DNA of 18,051 nucleotides from Candidatus Bipolaricaulota bacterium (GTDB lineage Bacteria; Bipolaricaulota; Bipolaricaulia; UBA7950; UBA9294), in contig JAGLYB010000055.1 of the NCBI GenBank assembly GCA_023132545.1, positions 1 through 18,051 on the forward strand, given 5' to 3'. Below are positions 7,608-14,017 of this stretch, one piece after another. Below the pieces are notes generated by a model. The model made no database searches. It saw only the letters and a list, made by a program, of their open reading frames with translations, and was not told where the DNA came from. Each line of letters starts with the position of its first letter. The stretch's first letter is position 1. The position numbers and the translations under genes were made by a program.

Positions 7608-8489
7608 CTATGACTTCTCACCATCATGCTCATGGTGAGTTAAGGCATACTCGTATCCAAATTGACGGCGTAAGTCCTGCAGGCGATTCAATGCTGGAAT
7701 AACCTCAGAGGCCTTGAGCTTTGCGATATCTAAGATGATCGCGGTAATGATGGCGAGTGGAACCATGTTGGTGTGATAAATGGTGGCTGGACCTCGGCGT
7801 GCCGCCAAGGTGATGGCGACGTGATCTACCATTTCCTTAGCTACCGAGTCGGTGATCAGGATGACAGGGCAACCGATCTCGCGTGCAAGAGAAATCGCAT
7901 GTCGGTGTTCTTGAGGCACGGCAATGAAGCTGAACACGATGAGGGCATCCTCTTCGGTAACCAGTTGCAACTGCTCAAGAATGGCTCTGCCTTCGTCGGT
8001 AATTGCTTGAACGTCGAATCCGAAACGACGCAAGCGAAATTCGAACAGTTCTGCCAAAGGACCCTGGGGGCCACGTCCGCAGATGAAGGTCCGGCGAGCG
8101 CCGATGAGTAGATGGGCAGCGGCGTGGATATCCTCGACTTGGATCGTCTTCAGGGACTCCTTGAGAAACATCGTCTCGGTCTCGACAACCTGTTGGTAAA
8201 GGTTCTCAGGCTGCACTTCGGAAAGAGTCTTTCCCAGCTTCTCCCCTGGAGTGATTTCCTGCCGATACAGATCCTGCAACTCACCTCGTAAGGCGGTGTA
8301 TCCGCCATATCCCAGACTCTGGGCCAATCGAACGAGTGTGGACTTGTGGACATTAAGAGCTTTCGCGGCTTCATCGACGCTAAGGAAGATGTATTCCTCA
8401 TAATCAGCAAGGATTGTCTGAATGAGGTTTTTCTGAACCCTCGTCAGCTGGGCAAAAGCGGTTTCAACGTTATTCCTGAGATTCCCCAT
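7608..8489 (-). CDS. RpiR/MurR-family transcriptional regulator (HTH + SIS domain)
   Basis: A 293-residue DNA-binding regulator. An N-terminal RpiR-type helix-turn-helix covers about residues 1-77 (recognition region about 37-60, SVDEAAKALNVHKSTLVRLA), followed by an SIS domain at about 120-255 that normally senses a phosphosugar. The SIS ligand loops are unusual: GRGPQG and SFIAVPQ stand where the family usually has serine-rich loops (GxGxS and SxSGxT), so the ligand may differ. The ATG at 8489 is preferred over upstream starts because GGTGGAG lies five bases before it and the extra N-terminus is cysteine-rich and unlike the family. It lies between the ABC operon and the divergent phosphate transporter genes, and similar palindromes sit at all three promoters. 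Confidence 0.92.
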   Translation of the reverse strand: MGNLRNNVETAFAQLTRVQKNLIQTILADYEEYIFLSVDEAAKALNVHKSTLVRLAQSLGYGGYTALRGELQDLYRQEITPGEKLGKTLSEVQPENLYQQVVETETMFLKESLKTIQVEDIHAAAHLLIGARRTFICGRGPQGPLAELFEFRLRRFGFDVQAITDEGRAILEQLQLVTEEDALIVFSFIAVPQEHRHAISLAREIGCPVILITDSVAKEMVDHVAITLAARRGPATIYHTNMVPLAIITAIILDIAKLKASEVIPALNRLQDLRRQFGYEYALTHHEHDGEKS

Positions 8490-8518
8490 AGCACTCCACC
8501 TCATTCTGATCAGAACCC

Positions 8519-8547
8519 ATGATACGCATAGCGCGTTCTCCGAACAA
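8519..8547 (-). promoter_or_regulatory. Sigma70-type promoter of the RpiR-family gene
   Basis: On the minus strand TTGTTC (8547-8542), a 17-base spacer and TATCAT (8524-8519). Transcription would start near 8512, about 23 bases before the ATG at 8489. Operator candidate B ends five bases upstream of the -35, nearly the same placement as at the ABC operon promoter. Confidence 0.65.
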
Positions 8548-8552
8548 GCGTA

Positions 8553-8570
8553 GAACAACACGTGTTGCAG
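8553..8570. promoter_or_regulatory. Operator candidate B, upstream of regulator promoter
   Basis: Minus-strand CTGCAACACGTGTTGTTC contains the perfect 12-base palindrome CAACACGTGTTG (8556-8567). Its left half-site CTGCAAC is identical to that of site A, and it shares the CAAC-N4-GTTG core. It probably mediates autoregulation by the RpiR-type protein. Confidence 0.6.
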
Positions 8571-8602
8571 GCAGCAGATACAACAAATCCATGACACCGA
8601 AG

Positions 8603-8620
8603 CTGCAACGGCGGTTGCGC
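8603..8620. promoter_or_regulatory. Operator candidate C, overlapping pit-operon -35
   Basis: CTGCAACGGCGGTTGCGC on the plus strand matches site A at 13 of 18 positions and keeps the CAAC-N4-GTTG core. Its right end is the -35 hexamer (TTGCGC, 8615-8620) of the putative promoter for the DUF47-pit pair, a placement that would suit repression. Confidence 0.55.
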
Positions 8621-8643
8621 TTTGCTGCAATTCATGCTATCTT
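8615..8643 (+). promoter_or_regulatory. Candidate promoter of the DUF47-pit operon
   Basis: TTGCGC (8615-8620), a 17-base spacer and TATCTT (8638-8643). Transcription would begin near 8650, about 44 bases before the ATG at 8694. A 10-base palindrome CCTGGCCAGG (8649-8658) lies at the expected transcript start. Confidence 0.55.
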
Positions 8644-8693
8644 GTCTGCCTGGCCAGGAATCAGGAGAAATATAAAGATATAGGAGTGCTACC

Positions 8694-9341
8694 ATGCGTT
8701 TATGGAAAAAGAGGGATGCTGTCAGGGATCTCGTGTTCGATCATCTTGCCTGTGTGCGCACCGCCCTGCTCGCATTCCAAGATGCGACCCGCGCATATTT
8801 CGTGGATGGAGACCGTGACAAAGCTGCTGAGTTTGCCCTGGCAACGCATCGTGCTGAGGGCAAAGCTGACGACATCCGGCGCACGGTGGAGAAAGAGATG
8901 ATTACCGGTGCACTACTGCCGCCTTCGCGACGACAGATCTTGGAAGTTATCGAACGTGCCGACACATTGGCCAATGCTGCTGAGGCCAGTCTGGATAGTC
9001 TGTTGCTGCAACAAGTGCAAGTTCCAGAGGCAATCATTCCTGCAGTACTCGACATCCTTACGGAAACACTAGGGCTGTATGAAGAGGTAGAGGTCGCAAT
9101 AAAGAATCTATTTGCTGGGAAGCCTGCCGAAACATTGCAATGCACGGATCGAATCGAACAAGCTGAAGGCCGGGTGGATCACCTCGAGCGCGATGCACTC
9201 AAGCAGTTATTTGCTATGGATATTGATTTGGCGGAGAAGCTGCACGTCGCCGGATACCTTGCGGATCTCGTGAAGATTTCGGATCGAGGGGAAGATCTTT
9301 CCGACCGCATCGCGTTAATCGTGGCTGAGCGAGCGTACTAA
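8694..9341 (+). CDS. DUF47 / PhoU-like Pit accessory protein
   Basis: A 215-residue, predicted all-helical cytosolic protein of the DUF47 family (YkaA/TIGR00153 type, distantly related to PhoU), recognised from its N-terminal block (LWKKRDAVRDLVFDHL), full length and pairing with pit. Such proteins are encoded next to PiT transporters in many bacteria, as in the orfA-pit pair of Sinorhizobium meliloti, and are thought to modulate phosphate transport. The ATG start has TAGGAG eight bases upstream. The next gene, a PiT transporter, starts four bases after its stop codon, so the two form an operon. A promoter overlapping operator candidate C lies upstream. Confidence 0.9.
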   Translation: MRLWKKRDAVRDLVFDHLACVRTALLAFQDATRAYFVDGDRDKAAEFALATHRAEGKADDIRRTVEKEMITGALLPPSRRQILEVIERADTLANAAEASLDSLLLQQVQVPEAIIPAVLDILTETLGLYEEVEVAIKNLFAGKPAETLQCTDRIEQAEGRVDHLERDALKQLFAMDIDLAEKLHVAGYLADLVKISDRGEDLSDRIALIVAERAY

Positions 9342-9345
9342 CAAC

Positions 9346-10299
9346 ATGACGATTCTGATTCCTCTTCTCATTGTCGGGGCTTATGTTGGTTGGAACATCG
9401 GGGCCAACGATGCGGGAAACTGCGTAGGAACGACTGTGGGAGCAGGTCTTCTCAGTTATCGGAGAGCGATTATCCTCGTCTCGATCTTCGTTGTGTTGGG
9501 AGCGGTGCTCCAAGGCGGGAATGTGATGAAGACCATCGGGAAGGGAATCGTGACTTCCGAACTTCCCCCTATAGCGATTATTACCGCCCTCATCTCTTCT
9601 GGTCTGTTCGTCACTCTGGCGACCTTCTTCAAGATCCCGGTTTCAACGTCTCAAGCCATTGTGGGAGGCGTTGCTGGCGTTGGCTTCGCTGCGGGCGCTG
9701 ACATGAATCTTGCGAAGATCGGAACGATTGCACAGGTTTGGGTTATCTGTCCGATCCTGACGGGAATTATCGCATTGGGAATTTACCTGCTGACGATTTT
9801 CTTGCTCAAACGGCTTAGCGACAACTCAATCTGGCAGAAGGCTCCCAATGTTCTCTTGATCATCAGCGCTGCTTATGTCGCGTTTGCGCTTGGGGCAAAC
9901 GATGTCGGGAACGCAATGGGCCCCATTGCCAATCTTGGGATAGAGCCCGGATGGCTGGGGCTGCTTGGAGGAGTGGCGTTGGCTGTCGGCGCACTAACGT
10001 TTGGCAGGCGTATCACCGAAACAGTAGGAAGTGGCATAGCGCCGCTTGACGTCGTGACCGCATTCTCAGCCCAGATGGCCGCCGCTCTTGCTGTCCACTA
10101 CTTCTCGATTCTTGGGATACCTGTATCGACATCTCAATCTGTAGTGGGAGCTGTGATTGGAGTAGGCCTATACCACGGCGTTCGCACTGTCAAGCTGCGC
10201 AAAGTTGGCGAGATCGTTATCGGATGGGTTGCCACACCCATTGCAGCCTGTCTTTTTTCTTTTGGTCTCTACAAGCTTCTCTTGGCAATCACTACATAG
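9346..10299 (+). CDS. pit: PiT-family inorganic phosphate transporter
   Basis: A 317-residue inner-membrane carrier for inorganic phosphate, driven by H+ or Na+. The two family signatures are present, one in each inverted half: GANDAGN (19-25) and GANDVGN (183-189). Paired PVSTSQ motifs occur at about 98-103 and again in the C-terminal half before SVVGAVIG. The protein is hydrophobic throughout and of the short PiT form, without the long central loop of E. coli PitA. The start lies four bases after the DUF47 stop and has no clear Shine-Dalgarno, suggesting translational coupling. PiT carriers can run in either direction depending on gradients, so it could import phosphate or release phosphate freed inside the cell. 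Confidence 0.93.
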   Translation: MTILIPLLIVGAYVGWNIGANDAGNCVGTTVGAGLLSYRRAIILVSIFVVLGAVLQGGNVMKTIGKGIVTSELPPIAIITALISSGLFVTLATFFKIPVSTSQAIVGGVAGVGFAAGADMNLAKIGTIAQVWVICPILTGIIALGIYLLTIFLLKRLSDNSIWQKAPNVLLIISAAYVAFALGANDVGNAMGPIANLGIEPGWLGLLGGVALAVGALTFGRRITETVGSGIAPLDVVTAFSAQMAAALAVHYFSILGIPVSTSQSVVGAVIGVGLYHGVRTVKLRKVGEIVIGWVATPIAACLFSFGLYKLLLAITT

Positions 10300-10479
10300 C
10301 CTAGGCGAGAGGGGCAACAGAAAACCGGTCCTCGAAAACCAACAAGGGTTCCTTCTCTCTGGCAGGCATTTATCAGCCTGATGGTGGGACATCTGAGGAT
10401 GGACCCCGGGCATCGATGGATACGATGAAGCGACTGCATCCGTAGTTGAGAACGGGACTGCGCAAAACACGTGTAGAGC

Positions 10480-11124
10480 CTACAGGTTCCGCAGGTGCCC
10501 GGTATCATTCCAAGTTTGCAGAATCCACCTGCCACCCTCACTGCGGAAGATGCTGAACCCGGCGTTATCGACGCGAGCCCATCGGGCAGTGGCGTAGGAA
10601 GACTCCAGCAGATGCCAAAGTACGGTTCGGATGAAGCCCCCGTGAGTCACAAGAACGACGGATTGTCCGGGGTGACGCCGGCAGATCTCTTCAAGAAGCG
10701 GGACAAATCGTGCTTGAACCTGAAGGGCGCTCTCGCCCTCCGGGATTGAGGTGCCTGGCGTAGGCTGTTCGGTCGCCTTGGCAAAGTGATCGGGGAATCG
10801 CGCACGTGCCTCCGAGAGACGTAACCCTTGAAACACGCCTGCGTGCCGTTCTCTCAACCGTACATCGGATGTGGCGCGTACTCCGCAAGCTTTGGCGATG
10901 GCCTCCGCTGTGGTGGCCGCACGTCCAAGATCGCTGGTGTAAACGGCGCTGACATTATCCTGCCCAAGCCAGGCGGCGACTGCAGCCACCTGGGTAATTC
11001 CTCGCTCCGAGAGCGGAGTATCCAGGTGTCCCATATACCGCTTCTCGGCGTTGGATTCCGTTTCGCCGTGCCGAACGAAGATGAGCGTTGTATTGTCTGC
11101 AGGTGCGCGGGTTGGAGAAGCCAT
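10480..11124 (-). CDS. Histidine phosphatase family protein (phosphoglycerate mutase-like)
   Basis: A 214-residue cytosolic phosphatase of the histidine phosphatase superfamily (GpmB/CobC-like branch). The catalytic His19 lies in FVRHGETESN; Arg68 (SDLGRA), Glu92 (RLRERHAG) and the second catalytic His161 (LVTHGG) complete the usual site. The ATG start has AAGGAAG nine bases upstream. It converges with the pit gene across a 180-base gap in which no clear terminator is visible. CobC (alpha-ribazole phosphatase), phosphoglycerate phosphatase or a broad-specificity sugar phosphatase are all possible; no cobalamin genes are nearby. Confidence 0.9.
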   Translation of the reverse strand: MASPTRAPADNTTLIFVRHGETESNAEKRYMGHLDTPLSERGITQVAAVAAWLGQDNVSAVYTSDLGRAATTAEAIAKACGVRATSDVRLRERHAGVFQGLRLSEARARFPDHFAKATEQPTPGTSIPEGESALQVQARFVPLLEEICRRHPGQSVVLVTHGGFIRTVLWHLLESSYATARWARVDNAGFSIFRSEGGRWILQTWNDTGHLRNL

Positions 11125-11274
11125 ACTGGCTATCTTCCTTGATGATTAGGAGATCTGCAAAACCGTTCAGTCCCGCAATTACGGGGATTCGTCCTCCCGC
11201 ATCTCTTAATGCAGCGAGCTGGCCTTGCCTGCCGTTCATTAGTAGAATCCGCGAATGTACAGAAAGGATGTTCG

Positions 11275-11700
11275 ATGACCATAGAAACCCTGAAGCCAAC
11301 GCTGCTTGTCCTCATCATCGGTCTCTTGGGGATCTTAGCTCAATCGCTGCTAGATGGGAATGAACTTCTGTCGGTTGCCTCCATATCTGTCCACTTCAAC
11401 CAGCTGGTCTCCGCTTGCCAGGAACAGCATCCAAGCTGGGAAAGCAAAGTCTGTGAGCGGATTGTTCGCGGCGAGCTCTGGATTGGCATGACGGACGAAA
11501 TGGTTCTGGCCAGTCTCGGGGAACCCCGAAGCATTGAGCAACCGCGCAGTGATAATTCAGAGTACGAAAAGTGGACTTATCGCACGGCCCGTTACGGTGA
11601 GGAGATCTTGCGAATCGAGGACGGTATCTTCACTGGGTTGCTTCCTGTGGAGGGCTGTACCACATGTGGCATCCAACAGGAGCGCACGGTCGGGCGGTAA
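11275..11700 (+). CDS. Small membrane-anchored protein with BamE/SmpA-like domain
   Basis: A 141-residue protein. The ATG at 11275 is preferred to the longer frame from 11209 because AAAGGATG precedes it and the N-terminus then becomes a clean membrane segment (about residues 7-25, LLVLIIGLLGILAQSLL). The C-terminal part, about residues 65-130, has the pattern of BamE/SmpA/OmlA-type domains: a basic segment, WIGMTDEMVLASLGEP, then EYEKWTYR and a final hydrophobic strand with Gly. No lipobox cysteine follows the hydrophobic segment, so it is probably anchored by a helix rather than by lipid. The assignment rests on motif shape only, and a role in outer-membrane assembly is not shown. It is divergent from the histidine phosphatase gene across 150 bases. 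Confidence 0.7.
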   Translation: MTIETLKPTLLVLIIGLLGILAQSLLDGNELLSVASISVHFNQLVSACQEQHPSWESKVCERIVRGELWIGMTDEMVLASLGEPRSIEQPRSDNSEYEKWTYRTARYGEEILRIEDGIFTGLLPVEGCTTCGIQQERTVGR

Positions 11701-12051
11701 CTCAACGCTTCGCATCACAGTGAGTAGATGGCAAGTTAGCGGCATTCCCGCGGTTTGAAAGCGGAGCCCGGCATACTACCTGCCTAGTTCATGCCGTTCT
11801 CGATCACCCCTCAAGCATCTTGATTTGTACGGTGGGATGAACGCTGTGTTCCGCTACGCCGCGGATGTGCTCAATCGTAATACGTTGCGCGTGCTTCCTC
11901 CAACTGGTTGATTAAGCTGGGATGGTTTGATCCTGAGACAGCTTCAACGGGAGGCTTGTGGGCCGACGGCACACACCTGACCTCACCTTCCCGTTGATCT
12001 AGACCCTAGCTCTACTTCTTGACCTATTCCAGGGGGCGGGGTAGCGGCTCT
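11701..12051. other. Intergenic gap, no convincing gene
   Basis: 351 bases between the converging BamE-like and FG-GAP genes. Only short frames without ribosome-binding sites are seen, the longest ending near 11911. No strong terminator with a T-run, tRNA or repeat was recognised. Confidence 0.5.
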
Positions 12052-13110
12052 TTAGTAATGGATTTCCGAAAGCTCCCATACAAGTTCGAGCTCTTTCCCG
12101 GCATTCCGCATATACAGACGGAGTGGTCCGTCACCGCCCAGAAAGAGGTCTGCCCACCCGTCGGCGTCAACATCACTTGCATATGGGACGGAGTACTCCC
12201 CCTGTCTTATGAAATCCCTATGTGGATCGCTTCTCAGGAACATGCTAGACCATGGATCAACGGACTCATCAGGGAATGAAGGAGGGGAGTTTGTTCCTTC
12301 ATTTCTCCTGTAGATGATGAACCCGACTGTTTCATCACTCGTAGAGAATCTCCAAGCGAGACCGCAGATCACATCAAGCCGCCCGTCATTGTCCCAGTCA
12401 ACGACGTTGGGTACCGCACACCCCCCACTGAGCCCGAACAACTCGTATTTCTCGAATACTCCTGATTCCACGCACCAATTCGAGGAGGTCCAATCAATCG
12501 GGCGTATAAATTTCGGTGTAGTGGAAGTTCCATGGTTCTTCAGGTAATAGCATTCGTCTTCGCCAAGAGCAAGATCATTCTTGCCATCCATATTCCAGTC
12601 TACAATCCGCATTGCCAGTGCCTGGGTACGCTCCCAGCAGATCGGATAACCCAGTGGAGTGCCATCTGAGAATCGAAGAATCGTGGGAGAAGCTAAGATT
12701 AAATCGCCATCTGCATTTCTCTGTCGTTGGTAGTAGATAATGGTACGCGAGCTGTCTGCTATGAGAAGATCCAGCAACCCATCACCATTCCAGTCAGTTG
12801 CATCGAACCGAGGAGTAATCCATTCCCAGGAGTGAGTGATAGTTTCCGTGGCTCCTGCGTCCGCATATAGAAGTGGATGAACGGCGGTAAAATCGGCCTT
12901 CTCAAGTCCATCTTGAGTGAGAAGGGCATAGACATATCCTTCTCGTGTGCTAACTAGAAGATCCAGGCTGCCATCATGATTCCAGTCAACTGCAACTGGT
13001 ACGACATCATGAAGACTCAGGATGTTGCCAGCAGTAATTGCGCCGCTGGAAATTAAGGATATCACCCATGCAAGTCCTACGAATGCTGTAGTCCATCTAG
13101 CTCGGTTCAT
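12052..13110 (-). CDS. Secreted FG-GAP/VCBS repeat protein
   Basis: A 352-residue exported protein built of beta-propeller-type FG-GAP repeats. The ATG at 13110 has a GGGGAAGAG purine run upstream and gives a signal peptide (MNRARW, hydrophobic core, SSGAITA); the longer frame to 13170 lacks this logic. Five calcium-loop motifs of the form DxDxDGxxD or DWNxDGxxD are spaced along the chain at residues 42-50, 106-114, 171-179, 238-246 and 313-321, each followed by a hydrophobic strand. Such propellers bind ligands or partners outside the cytoplasm. No enzyme domain or sorting anchor is seen, so its partner is unknown. The ribbon-helix-helix gene lies 158 bases upstream on the same strand. Confidence 0.85.
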   Translation of the reverse strand: MNRARWTTAFVGLAWVISLISSGAITAGNILSLHDVVPVAVDWNHDGSLDLLVSTREGYVYALLTQDGLEKADFTAVHPLLYADAGATETITHSWEWITPRFDATDWNGDGLLDLLIADSSRTIIYYQRQRNADGDLILASPTILRFSDGTPLGYPICWERTQALAMRIVDWNMDGKNDLALGEDECYYLKNHGTSTTPKFIRPIDWTSSNWCVESGVFEKYELFGLSGGCAVPNVVDWDNDGRLDVICGLAWRFSTSDETVGFIIYRRNEGTNSPPSFPDESVDPWSSMFLRSDPHRDFIRQGEYSVPYASDVDADGWADLFLGGDGPLRLYMRNAGKELELVWELSEIHY

Positions 13111-13222
13111 GATGTCTCTTCCCCTTCTGAGATCCGCACACTGTGCCAAGACCGTAGCTTCGCAGGGCAAGACGAGTCAAGAAATCATCCCAGAACTACT
13201 GGCAGATGGACGATGGATCCAA

Positions 13223-13266
13223 ACAGCAGACACTTCGCTACCGGTGAGAGGGATTAGCGCTGCTGT
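13223..13266. repeat. Interrupted inverted repeat downstream of the RHH gene
   Basis: ACAGCAG (13223-13229) pairs with CTGCTGT (13260-13266), and inside it CGCT (13236-13239) pairs with AGCG (13256-13259), with a six-base bulge on one side. It starts 2 bases past the RHH stop codon on the minus strand. No T-run follows, so it may be a weak transcript-end structure. Confidence 0.35.
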
Positions 13267-13268
13267 CC

Positions 13269-13442
13269 TCAGCCTTTCTTCTCTTCTCGATTCAGATATT
13301 GAAGAATCGCCTCGACAACCAAGTAGTTGACGGAACGGTCCCTCTTCTCACCAAGTGCGATGAGACGTTCCACCGGTTTCTTCCCAATCTTCGATTGAGG
13401 AATGTAGATCGACATCTTGTCCATGAGTTGTTTCTGTGCCAT
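13269..13442 (-). CDS. Small ribbon-helix-helix (CopG/Arc-type) DNA-binding protein
   Basis: A 57-residue protein. The ATG at 13442 is preceded by GGGAGGG at a five-base spacing, a very good ribosome-binding site. The chain has the ribbon-helix-helix layout: a short beta strand (KMSIYIP, about 9-15) that would insert into the DNA groove, helix 1 (PVERLIALGEKR, about 24-35), a turn (DRSVN), and helix 2 (YLVVEAILQYLNREE, about 40-54). Such proteins act as dimeric repressors or as antitoxins. No toxin-like gene lies next to it; the gene downstream on the same strand is the FG-GAP protein. It may autoregulate or control that neighbour. Target and role are unknown. Confidence 0.85.
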   Translation of the reverse strand: MAQKQLMDKMSIYIPQSKIGKKPVERLIALGEKRDRSVNYLVVEAILQYLNREEKKG

Positions 13443-13867
13443 AGTGCCCTCCCTCGGGTAATGAACTGCAAATCATCAAACACCCCTGGTATCGGCCAAT
13501 TCCAGTACCATCGGTGTATTATGAAATTCCTTCCAATTGGCTTACACCTGCAATGGCGCAGGGTTTCTTCGTACTTCCTCCCAAGCAAACCTGCATCGCG
13601 GTAGATTGCGGCTTATCGCTCTAAGCACGGGCGTTTTGCAGACATTGGGAAGCTTCTGGCTAATGAACCCAAGCTGACCTTCACCCCGAAGACCGCTCCA
13701 AGGATAAGATGAAAATCGGGCGTGATCTGCGTTTGCGATGAAGAGGATCGATCATCCTTCTAGGTTGGAAAACTGTAGGGACCGAACTTGAAAGTGTTGA
13801 CTGCAACCGAGGTTCCAGGTTCCTTTGGAGCCTGGGGGACTGGTAGAACCGCACAGTTTGCTGCTTC
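13443..13867. other. Intergenic gap with possible coding remnants
   Basis: No intact gene is convincing here. Two short charged frames, 13605-13712 and another ending at 13741, overlap in different phases and look as though they could be a frameshifted remnant; neither has a start with a ribosome-binding site. Longer minus-strand frames that reach into the DUF4332 gene have poor composition. Confidence 0.35.
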
Positions 13868-14017
13868 ATGGTGAACAGTGTCTGCATGCAGTGTTCGTTG
13901 TTGCTCGCCGAGTATATGCTTGCCGAGCCCGATCGCTTTCTGAAAACGGCACGGAGACGCATCCGAAACGCGGTACTCGGATATACTGAACTTGGTGAGA
14001 ACGATGCAAACGGATGA
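13868..14017 (+). CDS. Possible small ORF coupled to the DUF4332 gene
   Basis: A 49-codon frame whose TGA overlaps the ATG of the next gene (ATGA at 14014-14017). The C-terminal part is basic and amphipathic (RFLKTARRRIRNAV). No good ribosome-binding site precedes the ATG at 13868 or the alternative at 13886. The next gene also lacks a Shine-Dalgarno, so translational coupling would explain its start. It may instead be a chance frame or the remnant of a longer gene. No family recognised. Confidence 0.3.
   Translation: MVNSVCMQCSLLLAEYMLAEPDRFLKTARRRIRNAVLGYTELGENDANG

Noticed and set aside
8490..8630. N-terminal extension of the RpiR-type gene
   Set aside because: The extension is cysteine-rich, unlike the family, and would cover the promoter and palindromes; the ATG at 8489 has a good ribosome-binding site.
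10300..10479. Terminator between pit and the histidine phosphatase gene
   Set aside because: Only weak 5-bp stems such as CAGGC/GCCTG were found, with no T-run on either strand.
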